This document shows, one piece after another, positions 1 to 7,323 of a stretch of 23,696 nucleotides of DNA. The stretch lies in assembly GCA_966250865.1 (NCBI GenBank), contig CBINIT010000016.1, positions 1 to 23,696 of the forward strand, read 5' to 3'. The notes under the pieces were generated by a model. The model was not told the DNA's origin. It did not search any database and saw only the letters and a list, made by a program, of their open reading frames with translations. Position numbers and translations under genes: made by a program. Source of the stretch: CAYGGE01 sp966250865. Lineage in GTDB: Bacteria > Patescibacteriota > UBA1384 > CAYGGE01. Within the stretch, counting starts at the first letter, position 1. Each line of letters opens with the position of its first letter.

Positions 1-173
1 TGGGTACACCAGCCATGACGAGTCGAGACATGAAAGAGAAAGAGATGGAAAAGATTGCTGAGTTTATCGATATGGCAATCACCCACCGAGAAAACAAAAA
101 GGTACTTACCCATCTCAAGAAGACCGTTGCTGAATTCGCCAGTAGTTTTCCTCTTCCCGGTATCGATCGATAA
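1..173 (+). CDS. glyA: Serine hydroxymethyltransferase, C-terminal end (partial)
   Basis: The reading frame entering the window (first full codon at 3) gives about 56 residues starting GTPAMTSRDM and ending FPLPGIDR before TAA. The GTPAxTSR motif near the C-terminus and the terminal LPG are typical of SHMT, the PLP enzyme that converts serine plus THF to glycine plus methylene-THF. The rest of the gene lies upstream of the window. It is followed 44 nt later by thyX, folD and tmk, which use or process its product, so the gene fits a one-carbon/dTMP cluster. The short fragment limits certainty, but the context agrees well. Confidence 0.85.
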   Translation, partial: GTPAMTSRDMKEKEMEKIAEFIDMAITHRENKKVLTHLKKTVAEFASSFPLPGIDR

Positions 174-217
174 GTATATACTGGTCTAAAATTGACATAA
201 CCTAGAGCGGAGTTGCT

Positions 218-1864
218 ATGTACAAAGCGCCTGAAGAGTTTACTGAAGAAGAGATTAAGATTCTCACACCCTACTTTACCAACATGGATCGGACTGTTTT
301 TGTCTTAAAAAATCTGCCGGAAGTGGTAAAAGGCGCTCTGTTCTCTCGCTACTCACGTACCGAGAAGTCACTCCGTCGTGTATTGCTCGATGAGTTTATT
401 CGTCAGCCAGAGTTTGGATTTCAAGAGATTGTCAATTTCGCTGAGAGCACCGGCCAGGACCCAATGGTCGCGACACAAAAAGCTGAAGAGTTCTACAGTC
501 GAGTCCTCGTTGGCTATGGTGACGACTCGGTCGAAGAGCTGGGTGGCGCTCATATTGCCTGTGAGTATATTTCACGTCCCGTAACGAAGCTCGTCCAAGA
601 TTGCCGTATTGGGGCCTCTCCACTCGAGAAATCTACTCGATACGTGTACTTTGACCAGAAGGTTAACGACCGCTATCTGTACTACCTCGATCCCGACCTA
701 GCTGCCTCCAGTCACGGTAAAGAATATACCGCTGCCATGGACAACCTGTTTGCCGCATACCAGCAGCTTATGGACCCAATGCGTAACTATTACGAAGAGC
801 GCTTCCCTAAGCAAAGCGATGAGAGTGATCGTGCCTACAACAGCACCATTCGAGCTAAGGTCTGCGACACGATCCGGGGTCTCCTTCCATTAGGTGTATA
901 CGCCAACTTTGGTGTTTACGCTAACGGCCGCACCTTCCGCTACATGATCACTAAGCTCTTAGCCAGTGATTTAGCTGAGGCTCGTGCCTTAGGCGAAGCA
1001 ATGTATCGAGAGTTAGCACAAGTCATTCCATCGTTTGTCCGCCGGTCCAATGATGAACGCTATGGCCAGCCAACAATAGAGTACATTCGAAAGAACCGGG
1101 AAACTATTCGAAAGACTGTAAGCCAGTACACTGCCGAAATTGAACCAGATTTTATTGATGAAGAGCGAGTTACCTTGATTGATTACGATAAGCGAGCCAC
1201 GCGCAAGATTGTAAGCGCCATCCTTTTCAGTGAGTCACACCTTTCCTATGGCCAGGCGAAGGAACTAGCGAAAAAGATGAAGAATGGCGATCGAACGAAG
1301 ATCATGGATGCCTACTTCTCGCATCGTGAAAATCGTTTTCATAAACCCGGCCGTGCCCTAGAAAATGCCTACTACACATTCGACATCGTTGGTGACTATG
1401 CTGCTTTCTACGACCTCCACCGACACCGAACCCTGACCCAACAACGCCATCTCATGACACCATACTATGGCTTAACGGTTCCCGACGAAATACTTGAGGC
1501 AGGTTTTGGTGACCAGTATCGCGATGCTATTCGCCAAGCAGTCGAGGTATACGCTAAAGTCGAAGAGGAGTTTCCGCTCCAAGCCCAGTATCTTATCCCT
1601 CAGGGACACCGAATCCGCTGGTATTTCACGTTGAATTTTCGCGAACTCGTGCACATCTGCGAACTTCGCACTTCACCACAAGGCCACCCAAACTACCGAC
1701 GCATTGTTCAAAAGATGTTCCGTGAAGCCGAGAAAGTTCATCCTGAGCTCACGAAATACATTAGCTACGTTAATCTCGAAGAATCGGTAGGATTAGAACG
1801 ACGAGAAGCTGAGAAGCGAATCGATAAAAAACTTGCTGCGCTAGAAGCAAAGAAGAAAAAGTAA
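218..1864 (+). CDS. thyX: Double-domain ThyX-like flavin-dependent thymidylate synthase
   Basis: The 548-residue protein is about twice the usual ThyX length (220-250). It reads as two ThyX-like domains, about 28-290 and 325-520, each with a motif region followed by a substrate-binding helix (GRTFRYMITKLLASDLAEA at 237-255; LNFRELVHICELRTSPQGHP at 472-491). ThyX methylates dUMP to dTMP with methylene-THF and FADH2. The signature RHRxxSxNExSxR is divided: domain 1 has CRIGASPLEKSTR (129-141), keeping S134, E137, S139 and R141 but not the first or third Arg. Domain 2 has RHR (402-404) but lacks the Glu, second Ser and last Arg. The C-terminus (528-548) is charged and lysine-rich. A GGAG precedes the ATG. 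The gene sits between glyA and folD. Family membership is confident; catalytic activity is inferred. Confidence 0.85.
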   Translation: MYKAPEEFTEEEIKILTPYFTNMDRTVFVLKNLPEVVKGALFSRYSRTEKSLRRVLLDEFIRQPEFGFQEIVNFAESTGQDPMVATQKAEEFYSRVLVGYGDDSVEELGGAHIACEYISRPVTKLVQDCRIGASPLEKSTRYVYFDQKVNDRYLYYLDPDLAASSHGKEYTAAMDNLFAAYQQLMDPMRNYYEERFPKQSDESDRAYNSTIRAKVCDTIRGLLPLGVYANFGVYANGRTFRYMITKLLASDLAEARALGEAMYRELAQVIPSFVRRSNDERYGQPTIEYIRKNRETIRKTVSQYTAEIEPDFIDEERVTLIDYDKRATRKIVSAILFSESHLSYGQAKELAKKMKNGDRTKIMDAYFSHRENRFHKPGRALENAYYTFDIVGDYAAFYDLHRHRTLTQQRHLMTPYYGLTVPDEILEAGFGDQYRDAIRQAVEVYAKVEEEFPLQAQYLIPQGHRIRWYFTLNFRELVHICELRTSPQGHPNYRRIVQKMFREAEKVHPELTKYISYVNLEESVGLERREAEKRIDKKLAALEAKKKK

Positions 1865-1911
1865 GGTATACTGATACTATAGTCACTAACTGATATGGGG
1901 TTGTTTTATCT

Positions 1912-2709
1912 ATGCCAATCATCATGACCAGCCAAACTATCGTTGCGAAGCTTTATGAGCTCTTGGCCGAAGAGATAGAGCAGCTGAAACAACAAGAGGC
2001 CGTTCCTTCTCTTGCCGTTGTCTTGGTTGGCGAGGACCCTAACAGTGTGACCTACGTTTCCATAAAAGGCAGGCAGGCTGAGTCGCTTGGCATGGGTTTC
2101 TCTCTCCATCGGCTTGACGAGTCAGCGAGCGAAGCAACAGTTATCGAGGCCATTGAGCGACTTAACGAAGAACCTGATGTTACGGGCATTATCGTCCAGC
2201 TCCCTCTTCCTTCTCACATCGACACAGACCATGTCCTTCAAGCCGTTGCCAAAGAAAAGGATGTTGATGGTCTTCGACCAGATAGTGAGTTTACCCCGCC
2301 AACAGTCTCGGCAATTATGGAGCTTTTCCATGGCTACGATATTGAGCTTAAAGAAAAAAAGATCGTTGTTGTTGGCAAAGGCCGACTGGTTGGTGGCCCC
2401 ATCATTAAGCGACTAAAAGAGCACAACTTGGATGTGACTGTCTGCGATGAATCAACTGGCGACCTTGGCGCTTGTACGATTAATGCAGATATTCTCATCA
2501 GCGGAACCGGTCAAGAGCACCTCATCAAACCAAGCATGATAAAACCCGGAGCCGTAGTTGTCGATGTTGATAAAGAGGTAGTATTCGATGAAGTTCTTGA
2601 TAAAGTCGGCTACATCACACCACAAAAGGGTGGCGTTGGCCCCCTCACTGTTGCCTTCCTTCTTTCCAATGTCGTTGATGCTGCCAAAAAACAAGTCCCC
2701 AAGGAGTAG
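1912..2709 (+). CDS. folD: Bifunctional methylene-THF dehydrogenase/cyclohydrolase
   Basis: The 265-residue protein is slightly shorter than typical FolD (280-300). It interconverts methylene-, methenyl- and formyl-THF with NADP. Visible motifs are EDPNSVTYVSIK (41-52) with the catalytic Tyr48 and Lys52, VQLPLPSH (95-102) with Gln96, KDVDGL (116-121) with Asp119, the nucleotide-binding loop VGKGRLVGGP (154-163) and GGVGPLT near the C-terminus. The usual PCTPxG loop is replaced by FTPPT (127-131), so the cysteine is missing; this residue is not one of the catalytic ones. No strong ribosome site precedes the ATG at 1912, and an in-frame ATG at 1924 is an alternative start. Only two bases separate its stop from tmk. 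Confidence 0.93.
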   Translation: MPIIMTSQTIVAKLYELLAEEIEQLKQQEAVPSLAVVLVGEDPNSVTYVSIKGRQAESLGMGFSLHRLDESASEATVIEAIERLNEEPDVTGIIVQLPLPSHIDTDHVLQAVAKEKDVDGLRPDSEFTPPTVSAIMELFHGYDIELKEKKIVVVGKGRLVGGPIIKRLKEHNLDVTVCDESTGDLGACTINADILISGTGQEHLIKPSMIKPGAVVVDVDKEVVFDEVLDKVGYITPQKGGVGPLTVAFLLSNVVDAAKKQVPKE

Positions 2710-2711
2710 GT

Positions 2712-3371
2712 ATGCCAAAAAAGAACGCGCTCACGAATGGATTGTTCATTTCGTTTGAGGGTGGTGAGGGTGTCGGCAAAAGTACTCAAATTAAACTGTT
2801 AGCAGCAAGCCTTGAGCGTGAGGGCTACACTGTTCGAGCCGTTCGCGAGCCGGGCGGAACAAAAATTGGTGAAGCAATTCGTAAAATAACCCACGATACG
2901 ACCAATACCATGATGGCCGACCGAGCCGAAGCACTCCTTTTTGCCGCCTGTCGCGCTCAAGTTGTGTCCGAGGTCTATCGACCGCTCATCAAGAAAAAGA
3001 CGGTCGTCCTGGCTGATCGCTATGTCGATTCTTCATATGTATACCAAGGCATCGCTAGAGGTATTGGTTATGAAAATATTAAGAAGATTAACGACTTTGC
3101 TATCGACGATCTCCTGCCAGACATCACGTTCCTCTTAGACTTAGACTACGAGGAAGGACAGAAGCGACGCCATAGCACCGATAAAGTCGACCGCATGGAC
3201 CTTCAGAAAAAGTCATTTTATAAAGCCGTGCATTTTGGTTATCATGAAGTTGCCCAAAAACATAAAAAGCGTATTGTCATTATCAATGCCAGCCAGGACA
3301 TTCAATCGATCCATAAAATTATTCACGAGAAGACGATGAGCTACATCGAGAAGCATTTAACGGGCCGGTAG
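2712..3371 (+). CDS. tmk: Thymidylate kinase
   Basis: This 219-residue P-loop kinase phosphorylates dTMP to dTDP with ATP, the step after ThyX. Motifs are the Walker A loop GGEGVGKST (17-25), REPGG (45-49) for substrate binding, DRYVDSSYVYQG (102-113), the family DRYxxSxxAYQG pattern, and a lid region RHSTDKVDRMD (about 157-167). The length is normal for the family. The ATG lies two bases after the folD stop, so translation is probably coupled to folD. The last 15 bases overlap the 3' end of the convergent ydjM-like gene on the other strand. No terminator is visible between the two. Confidence 0.95.
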   Translation: MPKKNALTNGLFISFEGGEGVGKSTQIKLLAASLEREGYTVRAVREPGGTKIGEAIRKITHDTTNTMMADRAEALLFAACRAQVVSEVYRPLIKKKTVVLADRYVDSSYVYQGIARGIGYENIKKINDFAIDDLLPDITFLLDLDYEEGQKRRHSTDKVDRMDLQKKSFYKAVHFGYHEVAQKHKKRIVIINASQDIQSIHKIIHEKTMSYIEKHLTGR

Positions 3372-3890
3372 AACGATATACCCAGCTTGTGATAAGAAGA
3401 TCACATAAAATACGAGCAGCCCGATGAAAAAGACCGTTTCCATAAAAGAGCCGGTTGTAATGGCCAAATAGCGCGACAGAAGCGGTGGGCTCCACTCAGA
3501 AGGATAAAGCCAGGGCACTCCAGCTGGAGTTATACCGTCAGTTAGTAGATGACTCGTATAACCGAGGAGAGTAGCAATCACAAACTCCCTTGGCAGATCG
3601 GGGAAAAAGCCCAACAGGATAAACGCCAGTAACAGCACCGCCATGAGCGAATGAAGAAAACCCCGGTGCTTAAACAGCTTATCAATGAAAAAAGCTGGGA
3701 TTTTCAGCGGCTGAATGCCAAATACCCTGATATTTTCAATTGTTGATTCACGACCGTCTAAGTCTGGCCAGAGCGCAGCAAAACCACTTACCACTGACAA
3801 TACAAGCAGTGGGTAGTCGTGGGGAATATTAAAATAGAGGAAAGCAGACGCTGTAGCGGCGCCTGCAAGCGCATGAGTTGGTCCGCGCAT
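3357..3890 (-). CDS. YdjM-like membrane-bound metal-dependent hydrolase
   Basis: The 177-residue membrane protein resembles the YdjM/YvsG family of predicted inner-membrane metal-dependent hydrolases. Putative metal-site motifs are in the usual order: THALAG (5-10), PDLDGRES (42-49), HRGFLHS (75-81) and YTSHLLTDGITPAG (111-124), giving His6, Asp43/45, His75/80, His114 and Asp118 as likely ligands. About four hydrophobic segments can be seen (near 28-40, 82-97, 101-115 and 148-168). The substrate of this family is not established. An AAGGAGG lies just before the ATG. It starts 18 nt after the trxB stop on the same strand and is probably cotranscribed with it. Its tail overlaps tmk. Confidence 0.8.
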   Translation of the reverse strand: MRGPTHALAGAATASAFLYFNIPHDYPLLVLSVVSGFAALWPDLDGRESTIENIRVFGIQPLKIPAFFIDKLFKHRGFLHSLMAVLLLAFILLGFFPDLPREFVIATLLGYTSHLLTDGITPAGVPWLYPSEWSPPLLSRYLAITTGSFMETVFFIGLLVFYVIFLSQAGYIVLPAR

Positions 3891-3908
3891 TCCCCTCCTT
3901 TTCTCCTA

Positions 3909-4895
3909 CTATTCGGTGGGTCGTACTACTTTAGTCGTTTCTTCTGCGGTTCCCCAGTCAACCATGGCAACTTTCTTGCCTTCTCGCTTCATGATGTACT
4001 CAAAGGCAGCCAAGGCAGCGATACAGCCTTCACCTGCCGAGATAACCGCTTGTTTGTAGATCGAGGTCGTTACGTCACCAGCGGCAAAGATGCCCGGCAC
4101 TGAGGTCATCATATGCTTGTCGGTGATAACTTCATTGATAGGTGAAAAATCAACAAGACCCTTAATAAAGTCGGCCTTTACGACATAGCCAATTTCAACA
4201 AAAACACCGCCGACTTCCAGGGTTCGCTCGTCACCAGTGACGATATCGGCAATTCGTAGACCCTTTACGGACGTATCGCCAATAATTTCTTTCGAAACGG
4301 CGTTGTAGACGATCTCAATGTTCGGCGATGCCTTCATCCGGTCAATCAGAACCTGCTCAGCTCGAAACTGATCACGTCGGTGAACAAGATAGATTTTTTC
4401 GGCAAGCTTAGAGCCGTATACGGCAGCATCAATGGCCGAGTTACCACCCCCAACAATCGCTACGGTCTTCCCTCGGTAAAGCGGGATGTCACAAGTCGCA
4501 CAGTATGATACGCCCTTGCCTTGAAACTCCTTCTCGCCAGGCACTTCCAAATTTCGGGGTGTTTTACCAAACGCTAAGATCACGGTTCGAGTTTTGTACT
4601 GGGTATCGTGTGCTTCAACAATAAAGTCTTCGCCGTCTGGCTTTACGCCAGTAACTTCAGCGAACTTTACTTCAGCACCAAACTTTTCTGCTTGTTTTTT
4701 AAACTTATCAGAAAGCTCCCAACCAGATATGGCCTCATAGCCAGGATAATTTTCAACGTCAGGAGTCGTAGAGAGCTGACCACCAATATCTTTGGTGAGG
4801 ACAAGGGTCTTCATGGCTCGACGAGAAGCATAAATTGCCGCCGTTAGGCCTGCTGATGCGCCACCGATAATAACCACATCGTAGATGTCTTCCAT
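3909..4895 (-). CDS. trxB: Thioredoxin reductase (NADPH, FAD)
   Basis: This 328-residue flavoprotein transfers electrons from NADPH through FAD to a redox-active CxxC and on to thioredoxin. The N-terminal FAD loop is IIGGASAG (9-16, usually GGGPAG), the redox centre is CATC (132-135), the NADPH loop is GGGNSA (149-154), the 2'-phosphate-binding HRRDQFRA is at 172-179, and the C-terminal FAD motif GIFAAGDVTTSIYKQ runs 268-282. The HRRxxxR sequence points to NADPH rather than NADH. Length is slightly above the usual 310-320 because of an acidic tail after 308. An AAGGAG ribosome site sits in a 12-bp palindrome (4897-4908) just before the ATG. ydjM-like follows 18 nt downstream. Confidence 0.95.
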   Translation of the reverse strand: MEDIYDVVIIGGASAGLTAAIYASRRAMKTLVLTKDIGGQLSTTPDVENYPGYEAISGWELSDKFKKQAEKFGAEVKFAEVTGVKPDGEDFIVEAHDTQYKTRTVILAFGKTPRNLEVPGEKEFQGKGVSYCATCDIPLYRGKTVAIVGGGNSAIDAAVYGSKLAEKIYLVHRRDQFRAEQVLIDRMKASPNIEIVYNAVSKEIIGDTSVKGLRIADIVTGDERTLEVGGVFVEIGYVVKADFIKGLVDFSPINEVITDKHMMTSVPGIFAAGDVTTSIYKQAVISAGEGCIAALAAFEYIMKREGKKVAMVDWGTAEETTKVVRPTE

Positions 4896-4936
4896 GAGGA
4901 GATCTCCTTCGTTTACGAATTACCTATCTATAATAA

Positions 4937-4965
4937 TTGACGAAACAGGTATAATCAAGTACAAT
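4937..4965 (+). promoter_or_regulatory. Sigma70-type promoter for tRNA-Pro
   Basis: TTGACG (4937-4942) and TACAAT (4960-4965) are separated by exactly 17 bases and end about 20 bases before the tRNA-Pro 5' end. A second TATAAT at 4950-4955 lies between them at a non-standard distance. The divergent trxB promoter must share this short region, but I cannot place it reliably. Confidence 0.7.
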
Positions 4966-4984
4966 TATCTTCGAGTTTCAATTT

Positions 4985-5061
4985 CGGGGTGTAGCGCAGT
5001 TGGCTAGCGCGCCTGCTTTGGGAGCAGGAGGTCGAGAGTTCGAGTCTCTCCACCCCGACCA
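4985..5061 (+). tRNA. tRNA-Pro (anticodon TGG)
   Basis: A full cloverleaf can be drawn. The acceptor stem is CGGGGTG (4985-4991) with CACCCCG (5051-5057), the D-arm has GCGC/GCGC, the anticodon stem CCTGC/GCAGG encloses loop TTTGGGA, and the T-arm GAGAG-TTCGAGT-CTCTC is complete. Discriminator A5058 is followed by an encoded CCA (5059-5061). Position 34 is T, so this TGG tRNA could read all CCN codons by wobble. It is flanked by its own promoter and terminator. Confidence 0.97.
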
Positions 5062-5078
5062 ATATAAATGTGACAGAT

Positions 5079-5096
5079 AGCCGAAAGGCTTTTTTT
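5079..5096 (+). terminator. Rho-independent terminator after tRNA-Pro
   Basis: AGCC (5079-5082), a GAAA tetraloop and GGCT (5087-5090) are followed by a run of seven T. The stem is short but has a stable loop and a strong U-tract, 18 bases after the tRNA CCA. Confidence 0.75.
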
Positions 5097-5108
5097 GATA
5101 CTCATCGA

Positions 5109-5137
5109 TTGACAAACATATTCAATCGTGCTATACT
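5109..5137 (+). promoter_or_regulatory. Consensus sigma70 promoter of the DEAD-box helicase gene
   Basis: TTGACA (5109-5114), 17 bases, TATACT (5132-5137). Transcription would start near 5144, leaving a leader of about 175 nt before the TTG start of the helicase. The nearly perfect consensus suggests strong basal expression. Confidence 0.85.
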
Positions 5138-5143
5138 TCATTA

Positions 5144-5319
5144 GTTATCTTAACTCATGGCCCAATAAAGTAGCCATTTAGATGATCTAAAACATTTTAG
5201 TCCATCTACTGAATGAAGGTTCTCGAGCTGTCGATTCTTGCATCTTCGTTCCCTCCCGAAATATACAGGGAGTTACGAGTCAAGATTGACAGATATTCAT
5301 TCACTAGAAAGGACATTTT
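5144..5319 (+). promoter_or_regulatory. Long structured 5' leader of the helicase mRNA
   Basis: This untranslated stretch holds two hairpins. One pairs AGATG (5180-5184) and CTAAA (5187-5191) with TTTAG (5196-5200) and CATCT (5203-5207). The other pairs CTCCC (5253-5257) with GGGAG (5268-5272). The leader ends in GAAAGGA before the TTG start. Long leaders on DEAD-box helicase and cold-shock mRNAs are often regulatory. Whether this one is regulatory is inferred from length and structure only. Confidence 0.5.
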
Positions 5320-6552
5320 TTGTCTTACAACAGCTATAAGAAGAAGTCATCTTCTTACTCTTCATATTCAAACGGCTCACAAAATAGCGGCAAGATTGCT
5401 GTTCCTCAACGAACATTCTCACGCCGCAAGTTTGTAAACCCAGGCCTCAAAATCGATCCTAGTCGGTTCATTAACCGAGCAAAGCCACAGGAACAAGAAG
5501 CACCTTATGTAGCTACACATAAATTCGCAGACTTTGCTATCGCTGAGCTGCTTAAACGTAACATTGTCGATAAAGGTTACATCAACCCTACGGCGATCCA
5601 AGATCAAAGTATCCCTCATATCTTGCGCAATAAAGACGTGATTGGTATCGCCAATACGGGTACCGGTAAAACGGCGGCTTTTCTCATCCCGTTGATCAAT
5701 AAGATTCTCGGCAACCGCCAAGAAAAAGTACTGATTATGGTTCCTACCCGCGAACTTGCCATGCAGATTCAAGATGAACTCTTCAGCTTTGTTCGAGGTT
5801 TACAGATTCGTTCTGCCTTCTGTATCGGTGGAACAAGTATTGGTAAGCAGATCTATAACCTTCGCAACAACCCAAGCTTTGTGATTGGCACACCTGGTCG
5901 TCTCAAGGACCTGATCGAACGAAAAGCGCTCTACCTTGGAGATTTTCGGACGGTTGTACTTGATGAAGCTGACCGTATGCTCGACATGGGCTTTATTCAC
6001 GACATGAAAAGCATCATGGGCCTCATGCCCGCCCCACGACAGACGCTCCTCTTCTCCGCAACCTTTACCCCTGAGATCCAGAACCTCACCCGTCAGTTTC
6101 AAGTTGATCCTGTTACGGTTTCAGTAAAGACACGTGCCACTTCAGCCACCATCGATCAGGATATTGTTCGATTCCAAGATGATCAGCATCGCATGGACCT
6201 GCTTCATGACCTATTGATCGATCCTGAATTCAGCAAAGTACTTGTCTTTGGAGAAACCAAACATGGAGTTGAGAAGCTATCAAAAACTTTGAACGAACGT
6301 GGCTTTAAGACTGCATCAATTCACGGCAACAAGACCCAAGCTGCCCGCCAGAAAGCCCTTGACCAATTCAAGCGTGACCACATCAATATTTTGGTCGCTA
6401 CTGATGTTGCTGCTCGCGGCTTAGACATTCCACTTGTCACTCACGTTATCAACTATGACGTTCCGGCAAGTTACGAAGACTACGTCCACCGCATCGGTCG
6501 AACTGGCCGCGCTGGCAATACCGGCAAAGCCCTGACCTTCGTAAACCGCTAA
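5320..6552 (+). CDS. DEAD-box ATP-dependent RNA helicase
   Basis: The 410-residue protein has all core DEAD-box motifs: I ANTGTGKT (111-118), Ia PTREL (142-146), Ib TPGR (191-194), II DEAD (215-218), III SAT (246-248), V ATDVAARGLD (360-369) and VI HRIGRTGRAG (390-399). The upstream Q-motif helix includes PTAIQDQSIP (90-99). It should unwind short RNA duplexes in ribosome assembly or mRNA turnover. The N-terminal 60 residues are rich in Ser, Tyr, Lys and Asn and look disordered, replacing the basic C-terminal tail found in RhlE and DeaD; the protein ends right after motif VI. The start is TTG, chosen because GAAAGGA lies seven bases upstream. RhlE-like versus DeaD-like cannot be settled by eye. 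Confidence 0.93.
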   Translation: MSYNSYKKKSSSYSSYSNGSQNSGKIAVPQRTFSRRKFVNPGLKIDPSRFINRAKPQEQEAPYVATHKFADFAIAELLKRNIVDKGYINPTAIQDQSIPHILRNKDVIGIANTGTGKTAAFLIPLINKILGNRQEKVLIMVPTRELAMQIQDELFSFVRGLQIRSAFCIGGTSIGKQIYNLRNNPSFVIGTPGRLKDLIERKALYLGDFRTVVLDEADRMLDMGFIHDMKSIMGLMPAPRQTLLFSATFTPEIQNLTRQFQVDPVTVSVKTRATSATIDQDIVRFQDDQHRMDLLHDLLIDPEFSKVLVFGETKHGVEKLSKTLNERGFKTASIHGNKTQAARQKALDQFKRDHINILVATDVAARGLDIPLVTHVINYDVPASYEDYVHRIGRTGRAGNTGKALTFVNR

Positions 6553-6564
6553 TCGAACCTTCCG

Positions 6565-6594
6565 AAAAGCTCCTCGTAATAGGAGCTTTTCTTT
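6565..6594 (+). terminator. Terminator after the helicase gene
   Basis: AAAAGCTCCT (6565-6574), a six-base loop and AGGAGCTTTT (6581-6590) form a perfect 10-bp stem followed by CTTTT. It lies 13 bases after the stop codon. Confidence 0.88.
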
Positions 6595-6612
6595 TGTTTA
6601 AGGCTCAACTAA

Positions 6613-6630
6613 CCGCCTCTCGCTAGGCGG
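6613..6630. repeat. Short GC-rich hairpin before the annealase gene
   Basis: CCGCCT (6613-6618) and AGGCGG (6625-6630) flank a six-base loop. There is no T-run, so it is not an obvious terminator. It lies between the helicase terminator and the next gene and may belong to that gene's 5' end. Confidence 0.4.
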
Positions 6631-6669
6631 AAGCAAGCCACGCATTTTATGATGCTAACAGGAGGAAAT

Positions 6670-7206
6670 ATGCCTATTAGTATCCACGGGAAAGAGTATG
6701 TGACTGTCGCTGAGCGCGTCAAAATGCTTCATGATGAAAAGAAGCTTGAGGGTAAGTTTTCCATTGAAACAGAGATCCTTACCCATGAGCCGGTTGTTGT
6801 CCGCGCCATTGTAACTATTGGCGAGCAAACCTTCACCGGCATCTCTGCTGCCAATCCGAATAAGTCGATCGAAAAGCAATCGCCATACGAGGTTGCTGAG
6901 ACATCGGCCATTGGCCGTGCATTAGGTTTTGCCGGATTTGGCCTTGTCGAAGGCATCGCTACTGCCGACGAAATGGTTAAAGCTGAACTCACGCAAAACG
7001 ATCGTCAGCCCGCTAAAAGTCGTTATCTGCCGAATCGAAGCATTGAAGCGCACGAGTCCGGGGATTACTGTAAAAAATGTAACGCTGCAGGCTTAGTAAT
7101 TCGAACAAGTAGTGCCAATGCTACTTTGGGGCGCGAATATTTTTACTGCCAAGCACACAAAGGCTTTAGCCACTGGGTAAGCAGCGCACCGGTTAGTACG
7201 GTTTAG
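6670..7206 (+). CDS. Phage-type ssDNA-annealing-like protein with C-terminal GRF-like zinc finger
   Basis: With the ATG at 6670, set by AGGAGG four bases upstream, the protein has 178 residues; an upstream in-frame ATG at 6649 lacks a ribosome site. Residues 5-105 contain HGKEYVTVAERVK and AETSAIGRALGFAGFG (76-91). These resemble a phage family annotated near single-strand annealing proteins (ERF/Sak3 or Rad52-like); this is from memory of the motif, not a search. Residues 134-169 form a zinc-finger-like unit with Cys134, Cys137, Cys160 and His163, plus GREYFYC (154-160) and HW (168-169), close to GRF zinc fingers that bind single-stranded DNA. A role in recombination or ssDNA handling is inferred. 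No phage genes flank it; the neighbours are a helicase and typA. Confidence 0.65.
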   Translation: MPISIHGKEYVTVAERVKMLHDEKKLEGKFSIETEILTHEPVVVRAIVTIGEQTFTGISAANPNKSIEKQSPYEVAETSAIGRALGFAGFGLVEGIATADEMVKAELTQNDRQPAKSRYLPNRSIEAHESGDYCKKCNAAGLVIRTSSANATLGREYFYCQAHKGFSHWVSSAPVSTV

Positions 7207-7212
7207 TAACTC

Positions 7213-7238
7213 AAAGGAGGGTCTAGGCTCTCCTTTTT
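7213..7238 (+). terminator. Terminator after the annealase gene
   Basis: AAAGGAG (7213-7219) pairs with CTCCTTT (7230-7236) over a ten-base loop and is followed by more T. It starts seven bases after the stop codon. Confidence 0.7.
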
Positions 7239-7240
7239 GA

Positions 7241-7269
7241 TTGACAAACAGGAGAAAATAGCGTAAACT
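7241..7269 (+). promoter_or_regulatory. Sigma70 promoter of typA
   Basis: TTGACA (7241-7246), 17 bases, TAAACT (7264-7269). Transcription would start near 7276 and give a leader of about 48 nt. It directly follows the upstream terminator, so typA forms its own unit. Confidence 0.85.
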
Positions 7270-7323
7270 TAATGAGTTCCATAAGATGGAACAAATTTTA
7301 TATTAGTAACGAAAGTCAGTTCT

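Noticed and set aside
5213..5437. ORF of 74 codons in the helicase leader, possible leader peptide
   Set aside because: No ribosome site, and most of it overlaps the clearly coding helicase frame; composition looks non-coding.
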